From IMG/VR virus record IMGVR_UViG_3300024243_000022, positions 1 to 56,719 of that record: a stretch of 56,719 bases of DNA; one strand, 5' to 3'. The translations under genes and the position numbers were made by a program. Below the pieces are notes generated by a model, which was not told the origin of the DNA, made no database searches, and was given only the letters and a program-made list of their open reading frames with translations. Below, in pieces: positions 7,741-17,400 of the stretch; position 1 is the first letter of the stretch; the number at the start of each line of letters is the position of its first letter. This DNA comes from a virus.

Positions 7741-7961
7741 GGTATAATTACCTCGCCTCCTGGTTTAGAGTGTTTATGTTTGAAGAGCTTCTTAAGAGTT
7801 TCAGTTCGCTCAACACAAGTATCAACTGTAACTTTACTGTTTAACCTCACCTCTATTTTATCCACGTCTTTATTAAGCTTGATCATCCAACTTTTGACAA
7901 AGAACCCAGATATTACAAATAGAAATGAAATCGCGCCCCATAGCATTTGTTCTTTCGTCAT
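7737..7961 (-). CDS. Small protein with N-terminal membrane helix and coiled tail (74 aa)
   Basis: The hydrophobic stretch AISFLFVISGFFVKSWMI (about 10-27) is followed by a charged helical segment with heptad character (LNKDVDKIEVRLNSKV) and a Gly/Pro end. It overlaps the next gene by ATGG. AAGGAGTTTTAT precedes the ATG. Proteins of this shape occur in many phage lysis regions, sometimes annotated as holin-like; function is inferred only. Confidence 0.7.
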   Translation of the reverse strand: MTKEQMLWGAISFLFVISGFFVKSWMIKLNKDVDKIEVRLNSKVTVDTCVERTETLKKLFKHKHSKPGGEVIIP

Positions 7962-8056
7962 ATAAAACTCCTTAATAAGTCTCTGTACTCAACGATAAGC
8001 CACCGAGCTGATAAACCAAATAGCCGGTATACCCAGGGATTGTTATTAGTATTCAT
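7958..8056 (-). CDS. Possible micro-ORF (32 aa)
   Basis: A 32-codon frame ends in TGA overlapping the next ATG (ATGA). It reads with several aromatic and hydrophobic residues (WVYRLFGLSARWLIVEYRD). No ribosome site precedes ATG 8056, so it may be a remnant. It lies in a 243-bp stretch otherwise without confident genes. Confidence 0.3.
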   Translation of the reverse strand: MNTNNNPWVYRLFGLSARWLIVEYRDLLRSFI

Positions 8057-8062
8057 ACAGTA

Positions 8063-8200
8063 CTAGTACACTATGTGAGGTTTCTTTGCACTGATAAAAT
8101 GAACGAAAAATATAATAATGCAACTCCTGACTAAAACAACACACCCATTCTCATCTTGGAGCTTCATACCGTCTGTTGTTCCACCGCTTATACCAACCAT
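8063..8200 (-). CDS. Possible small membrane protein (45 aa)
   Basis: ATG 8200 lies five bases after the stop of the 8205-8474 gene, whose terminal TGAGGTAA can serve as ribosome site. The peptide begins with a polar Gly/Thr segment and ends with a hydrophobic run (CIIIFFVHFI). Support is limited to the ribosome site and packing. Confidence 0.4.
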   Translation of the reverse strand: MVGISGGTTDGMKLQDENGCVVLVRSCIIIFFVHFISAKKPHIVY

Positions 8201-8204
8201 TGTG

Positions 8205-8474
8205 TTACCTCAGTACCATCAAAACTAGATTTGGTGTACCAGCAGACGCTTTAGCGTAAAATATAGTCTCACCTTTAGCTTGTGCTATATCTATATTAAA
8301 AGTTTGATTTGCTAAAGTTAAGCCATTTACTGTACCTGCTGTAGTATCAGATATATAAAATGCTGTTCCGTCGTCTACCCAAAAACTAATTGACCCGCAG
8401 CTTTGTGAAGCACCTAGCGATATAGCAGTGTAGGTACTTGTGTTTAGCGCTGTTACGACCAGAGGTTGAATCAT
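8205..8474 (-). CDS. Small beta-rich virion-type protein (89 aa)
   Basis: The sequence is Thr/Ser/Ala/Gly rich with alternating hydrophobics (TYTAISLGASQSCGSISFWVD) and no charged helices, typical of small phage structural or decoration proteins. It overlaps the start codon region of its neighbour (8471-8474), so it is co-transcribed with the giant virion protein. Role unknown. Confidence 0.65.
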   Translation of the reverse strand: MIQPLVVTALNTSTYTAISLGASQSCGSISFWVDDGTAFYISDTTAGTVNGLTLANQTFNIDIAQAKGETIFYAKASAGTPNLVLMVLR

Positions 8475-11400
8475 AATGTACTCCTTTGTTTTTCGTACTT
8501 GTTTGGTTTAAAAGTTTGCTTCAAATTTCTATTTAGCCATTTGCCAGTTATATAAGGTATCAAGAGCTTGGGCTTAGAAGTATACACTGCATTGTTGTAT
8601 GCACGTATCTTGTCTGCTAAGTCCATTAATATTTCTGGGTCTTGCTTATATAGTGGCAAAGTGTAAAATCTGTTGTAGCGTCGTAGTATGTCAGACCGGT
8701 CTGCAGTGTACTCTCTACGTTCTTGCGTCTCTGACCATTGACGGTCACGGATAGCCGAGAGTCTTGACGGACTGAATGAGAAGAGTCTGAGTATAACTTC
8801 ATACGGTGTGCTCTTCAGTGGTGTCGTACCGTGATACACAGGTGCATATGAACCAGTAGTAAGTCCTTCAGTAAACTCTCGTTTACCCTTGATGATATTA
8901 CCCAGTGCTCTAGGTGCTAAGTCCTCAAGTCCTTTCTCAGTTTCACCAAATGTGAAGTGCTCGTACGCTTTGGCAAAGTCTGACCATATGGCAAGTGGTG
9001 CACCACCAATCTCTATGACCTTCTTAGGAAATGGACTATTCATCTGGAGTGATCCAGTCATGTCTATTCCAGTTGTTGCACCAATTAAACCTGTACGAGC
9101 TATAGTATCTGATCCAGTTAAGTCTTCAATAAATTGGTAGAACCTTTCTTCTGGGTCTTCGTGTCCTGGCCACATAGCTTTGATAAGTGTAGTTAACATA
9201 GTAGCTGGTACTCCAGCCAATAGAGCTGGCGCCATCAGCATATACAGTGGCGCAATAATCTGTTTCTTGTTAAGTCCAAGGTCAAGCATGTTCAGTATGT
9301 AGTTGTGCTGAAACTTCATAAATGTAAAGGGCAAGTCAAGTAGTCGTATCTTCTGGATAACCCAAGGCTTGGCTGCTTTACCATATGTACCATGAGCTTG
9401 ACTTGATATTTCTTTGGCATGCTGCAGCAGTTCTTTATGCGCTTTCTCAATCAGCTTGGGGTCTTTAGAAGAGTTCAAGGTAGTGTTAATTCTCTTATAC
9501 ATCTCCTTATCAGACTGTCTTAGAGCTTTATAAGCAGCAAATATAGTTGTAGCACGATTCACCTTCTCAGTTGCTCCAAACATGACCATAGCGTGTTTTA
9601 GAATCTCATTAAAGACTCTAGAACCTATACCTTGTATTACACGAGCAGCCTCATAGTTGAAATTTGCTTCATCCCAGCCTTGACTTGTTATGTAGTCAAA
9701 TATCGCCTTATCTTCAGCTGATAACGTGCCTGAACCAACCAGACTATGTATACCTAGTTTCTTAGATAAGCCAGCTCTGTATTTTGTATACTGAGTAACA
9801 CTGTTTGCTACATGCTTTCCAGACTGTGCAAGATTTAAGCCAGTGTAACCAGTAATTGTAGCAGGTACAGCAAGTACCATATTTGTCAAGTTGACTGCTG
9901 CTGAACTTACACGACCACCTAAGTACATGACGACTGCTAAAGCTTTGAAGTAACCAACAGCTCTGTCAAACCCTGTATCAGGCTTTAAGAAGAACTGCAT
10001 GTATAAACGTGTTGCTTTATATAATCCTTTCTGGGTAGTAGGATCAATTGCTTTTTTCTTTACTTCAGTCAAGTAGTCCGTGTACGTGCCTTTCTTGTTA
10101 GTCTTCTGCCAGTCTTTAAATGACGTTTCACGACCTGTAAAAGCTAGGAGCATGTTACGTGTTGTTGTACGACGTGCTTCACCAGCAGCAAGTCGCTGTG
10201 CGTAACTTGTAAAAGCTTTATTCATGTCAGTCTCGAAGCCAGCGTAGTATCTTTTAGATCGCTGTTTACGTGATGTCAGTCTACCTTTTATCTTATACAC
10301 GTCTGCAATGTTCTGCGCCATTTGATTGTGTATAGACTGCAGTACTTTAGTATCAGCGTCTTTCTTAACATTTTCTTCTGCGTTCTTAAGTAACGAGTCC
10401 ATAGATGTTATGAGCCCAGGAACATCAAAGATCACATCAGTAGGTGTAGGAGTTACTTTTATACTTACGTCATAACCGAGTGCTTTAAGACGTCTTGCTT
10501 CCACACCAACTGGCATTCTTGTATTAATCAACTGACGTGTCTTATTTACCCAAGGAGAAGACAATACGTTCTGTGGCAGATACCCTGAGTAAGTCTTTGT
10601 CACTAACTTACCGTTTGAGTGCTCCGCTTTTAGAACATAGGCTTTACTCTGTCGTTCTCTAGGAAAGTAAGTACCTCGTAAGTCGCCTATCCTTGTTATT
10701 AACTGGCTAATGGCGAGCTGCCGTGTTTTGCCTTTGTCATCTGTATATTGTGCTGTAGGAGCTTTAAGTCCATTCTCTTTGGCACTTGCAACTTGGCGTC
10801 TTAGCTCTTCTGTTAGTAGTGTAAAGCCTCGGTCAGTCAACAAACGTGCTTCTTTCACCATGTCCAGAGATGCTTGATTGAACTTGCGTTTCTTGAGCAT
10901 CTGCTGCTCGAATGATATCATCTTGCGTGTGGCTTCTTCTTCAGTCTTAGCTCTTCCAACAACTTTGTTAGATGGGTTCATCACTAGCCATGTAGTCTTC
11001 ACCACTTTAGCGTTCTCAGTCTTTGTCACTGTGCTCTTAGTCTTTACTGAATATCCTCTACCTGTTGCATCTGTCTGCAGTAAGTAGTCATTAGCAATCT
11101 TGTAAGCTTTCTTGTAGCCACTAGTCTTCTTAAGATTCTTAATCAAGTTAGTCCAGTTACCGAGCACGAACTTCTCAATAGTATATTTAAGGTTATCTTC
11201 TCGTAATGCATGACTCATAACCTTCTTGGCTTGTGCACCACGTCTCAAGTAATACTCAGGAGAGTTAAACAGTAAGCCCATGATACCGATGTTCTGCTCA
11301 TGTGCTTTCCTTGTGAAGCCGTCACTTTCATCAAGCTTGTCAGATTCGTCAATCACGTTGTTGAATAGCTTAGCAATCTTAGCACGTAAAGGCACTTTAG

Positions 11401-14400
11401 AGGTTTCTTGATCTTTCATCACGTCTCTAAAGAGCTTCTCTGCCTCTGCCTTATTGTCACCCAATATCTCGCCATCTAGTTTAGCTTGTTCAGCTTTAGT
11501 ACGCACCTTAGCTGCGAGTGGTACTTTATCAGCAGATACGGTGTCGATAAGCTCTTGATTAAACTCAAACGAATTAAATTCTTTACCTGCTTTTGCGTAG
11601 TCTTTTATCTTGGTTGTAGTTAACTTACCACCGCCATATGGTTTAAATAACTTAGTAATAGTTTGTGGAAGATACTCTGTGTACTTCTTTACTATACCAT
11701 CAACTATTTGAATACCTTCAGTTGAGTCATATATCCATTTACCATCAGCATCTTGTCTAAAATTACTAGGCCAACCTTCTATAGCTGCTACATGATAAGG
11801 AGTCTTTGCCCAGATAAGTTTTGTGTGTCCTAGTGCTACGGCTTCCATAACCGCTCGTTTAAGAGCTAACTGAGTAGAATTGTCTTTAAATGGAAGATCG
11901 GGCTGTGCTCTAAGACTTTTTTTAGCTAAGAATGCTGGTTCTATAAGTTTTTCCATAACTTTTGAATCACGAATTATACTTTCTACGTCTTGTACAGAGA
12001 TAGATTTACGTACGTCTCTAGACAATCCACGTATTATATTAATCGCTAAATCTTCTGCGTCTACGTAAATAGCGGGACTATATGGACCAAAAGGACCAAA
12101 GAAACGTCCTTCCACGTGTATTTTAAAGTTTCTTTTTACGTCTTTATCATCTAAGTTTTTCTTCGTTATAGGAATAGTATCGTGCATCTTATTGACTATA
12201 TAGTTTACATAATGTTTAACTTTGGCATTTCCAGGTTCAGTTAACTGCCTTAGTTTAAGCGTATTTTTATCATATGTTTTTTTATCAGTATACCCGTACT
12301 TCTTTGCGTCTTGATGAGTATCAGACTGAATCTCGTGTATATATAATCCGTCACCTATAGAAGATACACGTAAATGTACTACTTCATTTTCTAACCTAAA
12401 GTGTTTACCTTTTTTACTAAGTTCAGTGTCTTTTATAGCTGGAATTTGTATAATTATCTCTTGGTAGTCTTTTAAACCTGTGGCTGTTGGTAAAGTAACA
12501 TAGTCAGCTTCAACAGGCGCATTTCTATAAGCATCGCTAAATAAGGCGTCTTGTACCTCAGTTAAGTAACCTTGATCTTGTACAGCGTCTCGAATAATTC
12601 GCCAGTCTTCTACTAAGTCTTCGTCAGCAAGTAAAAAGTCTTTGCTTTGTTTACTCATTAAGTCAGAGCTAATTGGAGCTAAACTATCTCTAAGAGAATT
12701 ACTGTCTAAAGATGTGTCGTTTAAAACATTAATTAAAAGATGATCCCGTACTTCAGGATATACACCTAAATTGTCTAACTTATCACGAATTATGTCTCTG
12801 AATACTATATACTTATCATCCACAGCTACAATTAGTGTAGCAAAAGTATAAGACTCGCCTTTATTAAAATCACCATTTATATCTGGATACTCAGTTTCAT
12901 TAATAGGCTTTGTTAAAAGTTCATTAACTCTATTAACAGCAGGTCCCGAAAACCCACTAGCTCGTTCAGCTATATAGTCTTCTGGATTTATACCTTCTTC
13001 ATGTAACTGATCAAATAGTGTTATATCGCGACCACCTAGTACAGTCTCATCCATTCTTGCTTTTAGGCCGTACTTAGCTAAGTGGTCCATAACTTGCTGC
13101 TTAGTAACTTTGCCTTTCTGTTTCTGCATCCACTCACGTAAATTAGAAAAGAAGAACTCTTCTTTTACATGAATCGGCATAGACTTGTTTGTCCAAGACT
13201 TAAATGTGTTAAGCCAGTTTTCAGGAGTCGCTTTACCTGGACCCTTAGCTTGTATGAAGTCGTCTTCAAGTCGTGAAGAAAACTTAGGTGCCAACTTAGA
13301 AGCTTTAGGTTTCGTTGGCGGTTTTAAAGGCAGTATATCAGCGTTCTTTCTGTCTTTGGCTTTCTCTAGTACGGTAATATTTCCAGGTGTTGTCATACCA
13401 CCCTGAGGCTTAGCTTTATAACCACCAAAAGCGTCATCATATACTTTTGCAAAAGCTATCATGCCAGAAGTTAAAAAATCATATCGTTGTTCTAACTCAG
13501 CTTTTAACTTCGTGTACTCCCTAAATTTAAAAATACCTATTTCAGCTGTTAAAGCTTGCTTAGCATTCCATATTTTCTTTCTAGCTTGTACGTCAGTATC
13601 TTCAGCTTTTATACCTGTTGCAGCGTCCCAAATTTTAAAAACTTCAGGTCGCATAGCATAATAAACTCGATCAGCTACTTCTACAGGAGTAATTGCAATT
13701 CTGTCGTTTACCGACGTTTTATCGTAAGCCGACTTTGCAGGGAATTTTATTATTTTAGAAGCTAAGGGAATATCATTACGTTTTTTAACTACAGTTTGAT
13801 TTAGTATTTTTTGATCCCATATAACGTAGTTAAAAGTTTTTCTTTCGTATCTTTTATACCGCGTCCAACCATCAATGAAACGTAAACCTGGAATACCAAA
13901 TTTTTTAAACTCTAATGACGCAGCTTTATCTGATCCAAGCGCTTTAGATACGGCTCTGTATATATAACTACCTAGAGTATTATTATTTATACGCCGCATG
14001 TGAAGCTTGTTTTTGTATGGCACACTGTTTTTTCTTTGTACACTGTTAATAAGCTTGTGCATCTTTGCTCGTGCCATTGGTTTTTGTTGACCTAATGTTC
14101 TATCCCAATGAAAAAGTTGACTTATAGCAGGCGAAGGCATTTCTAACTTATACAAAGACGCGTCTTTATTAGTTGAGCGCGTAAAGTTTATCTTAGCTTG
14201 TTTAAGTTTCCAAGCATTTATAAGATGCCCTGCTTGATCATATAAAGGCAGTAGCCGTGCATTTTCAAAAGATGCTTGATCACGACGTAAGGCTTCAAGT
14301 TCAATATCTAAATACCACAAAGCATCTTCATATATTTCTTGTGTGTCGTGTATATGTGTAGTACCATTAAATGCAAATCCTACATATGCAAGTGCTATAT

Positions 14401-17400
14401 CTTCAGCAGTATTAGCGTCAACAAACTGGCCGAATAAAATTTTAGTATTATATGCAGTAGGATTGAACTTAATTTTCTTGCCATTTACTGTTACACCTGT
14501 TATATTATACGCTGGAAACTGAAAATACTTATAGTAGTCTAATCCAGTAGCCTTCATTTGGGCCCCATAAAAACCCCAACCATAAGTTTGTACGCCTGAT
14601 CCAGTACTCATTTTATCTAAACGCGGTCTACCGTGTTTAAATCTTGATTCTTTTTGCCAAGTAACTGGACTGCCATGATATACTCTAGACGCAAGTGGAG
14701 CTGAACTTGTTAGTGTAGTATGTCCAAGCTTATTTCTGAGAATGTTACCGACGATCAAACCCATCTCATATCCAGATAAGTTCTCGGTCATGCCTAACTT
14801 ACGTTTCAACCAAGCTTTAAGCTTGAAAACCATCTCTTTATAGAACGGGAGCTTTGTGTTAGCTTCATTCTGGATGTAGTGCATCAGAGTTTCTTCTTCC
14901 CATACTTCTGGTTTACTAGGATACTGTTCCTTTACCCAGTTATGTATATCGAGCAGGACTTTATCTGTCTTGATTCTCTTGGCTGCTGACGCTATGAAGC
15001 TGTTATACATTGCTTTGAATTGCTTGTCTGAAGCCAAAAGTAGATGACCGCCTTCATGGAGTATAACACCCTTGGCTCCACCAGCTCTCACAAGATTCTC
15101 AAGCACTAAATATAGCTTGCCTTTCCAGTAAACACCAGCAACTCTGTTCTTTTCACCTTTGGAGTACTTAGGATCGTCAAAGTCAAGTTCCTGAGTTGAG
15201 TCATATTCTTCGAGGTTAAACTCTTTCTTCACTCCATCTGGTAAGTCTTCCTGGTAGTCTACTGCCTCTACTTTTGACAGGGGGTCATCGATACCCATGT
15301 CTTGCATATCCTGCACAACTTGTGACTCTACGCCTCGAATTTTTATTTGTTCAGCTTTAGTTCTTTTAATGACTTTTTTCTTAGGTTTGGAGCCTTTCTT
15401 AGCTGGTTTCGAGCTCTTTTTAGCTTTCTTAGTAGTAGCGCTAGTCTTCTTCTTTTTAGTCGATTTTTGGCTATCTATAGGCTCCGACTTTTCTACTTTT
15501 TTCTTAGCTTCGCTCTGTGATTCAAGCTCGCGTATTTTATCTTCTATTTGTTTAGCAAATTCAGGGTCTTTCTTCTTATACTCAGTCAGCATACCTTTTA
15601 ATTCAGCTATGCGCTTGTTAATAGCTTTAACAGATGGAGTACCACCAAAGAACCTATCAATAGCTGCACTCATTTCTTTTTTATCGGTGATAGGAGAAGA
15701 TTCTTCTTTTTTAGCTTCGCTCTGTGATTTCTTAAGGTTCATTGTAGCATGCAGACGCTTTACTTTTAAATCATGAATTATCTTTTTTGTATCAGTTATA
15801 ACGTCTTTATGTGCGCCACCTTCTTTGGCATGCTTTAATACATACTGCTGCCCGGCTATCTTGGCGTTAATTTTATCTAACTCAGATTGTTCTTTTGATA
15901 TTACTTTTGTGTCTTTATTCTTTGGCTTTGGAAGCTTGGTACTCTTCTTTTTTGTCTTTGGCTTTTCTACTTTCGTCTTCTCTTTAGACTTAACCTGGCC
16001 TTTCTTATCTTTTGTAATTGTCTTCTCTTTGAACTTGGGTTTCCAGTCAATTGGTACCCAGCGAACTCTGCCGTCATCAAACTCAGCTCGTTTTATAAAA
16101 CCTTTTTTCTCAAGGACTTTAAATGTCTGTGCAGTAACACCAGTTTTAGGACGCTCTTCTTTTTCCATGGCGTCAATGGCTTTTTGATTAAGCCACTTGA
16201 AATTACCAACAATTTTCTTACCATCCATAATTACAGGATAAGGCTTATAATCGTTTTCATCCAGGAGAGATTCCTGTATTTGACCTAAAGCTAGACGTTG
16301 AAATTTACTCAGAGGCTTTTGCTCGCTTGCTTCAGCAGCGTTAAACGGTGTAAACTCTTTCTCTGTTTCATTCGATTGTACATATGGGCCAACTTTAGTC
16401 TTAGTATTTTGTTTTTTAAGCTGAGCTGAATATACTGTACTTGCAAACTCCGCTTGCATTACTTGTACTTCTTTTTTGTCTTTTGGTAGTCCTGTGTCAT
16501 TCGTTTTTTTATTTACATACGCAGTAAAGCTGGAGTGCTTCTTAGCAAAAGTTAACTTTTGAGCAAGAGACATCTTACCCCATTTTATAGTATCTGGCAC
16601 AGGTAGTATAGAGTCTTTGTCTTTTACTTCTTCTGTCTCTTTCTTTAAGCCCTTAGTCTCGACCTTAATACTCTTCATATTAGCTTCGCCACGTAACTCA
16701 TTCTTCTGAGCTGCTGAGTATCCTTTCCAGTCTTCTTCTGTTACGTTGGCAAGCTTGATTACTTCAGCATCAGATAGCTTCTTCGGCTTAGGTGTTTTCT
16801 TGGGTGCAGCTTCTGCTTCACCAGTGTCTTCACGTATAACAAAACCACCCTTAACTTGCTGAACTTTAAACTTTTTCTCTGGATCAAGCTTCCGTATCTT
16901 AAGAGCACCTTCTGCTTTTTTCTTTGTTGTATATGGCTTAGTACTACGTGCAGGAAGTAAGTCACTTTCAAGCATGTCACTTAAGTCTTCTTCAGTGATT
17001 ACTTCTTCTGCATCTGTGGTTTCTTCAGTTTCTTCTTCCTCTGTTTCTTCTATTGTTTCTTCTTCAGCATTCTCAGCAAACTGAGTAGTAGTTGGTTCTT
17101 GCTGTACTTCGTCTTGAATACTGTCAGGTACAGATAAGTCTTTTTTAATACCTGACTTAGTTGCTGCTACAAATGCACCAGCACCGCCTATAGCACCACC
17201 TGATACACCAGATTCTACTATACGTTTTATATTCTCAGGTGTCAGAAACTTCTCATCTGTATTAGCAACAATATTAAGTATTGAACTTACTTCCTGACCA
17301 GCTTCCTGTAACATTTCTGATGGTATATTTGTAAGCAGTTTTTTAGCAGCACGTTTTAAGTATGACCCAGGCATGCCTTTAGCAATAGCACCTACAAAGT

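Noticed and set aside
15297-16187. Long plus-strand frames opposite the giant gene (159 and 120 aa)
   Set aside because: Composition (Phe/Leu/Ser-rich) is the antisense of the Lys/Glu-rich stretch of the giant protein, and no ribosome sites or promoters are seen.
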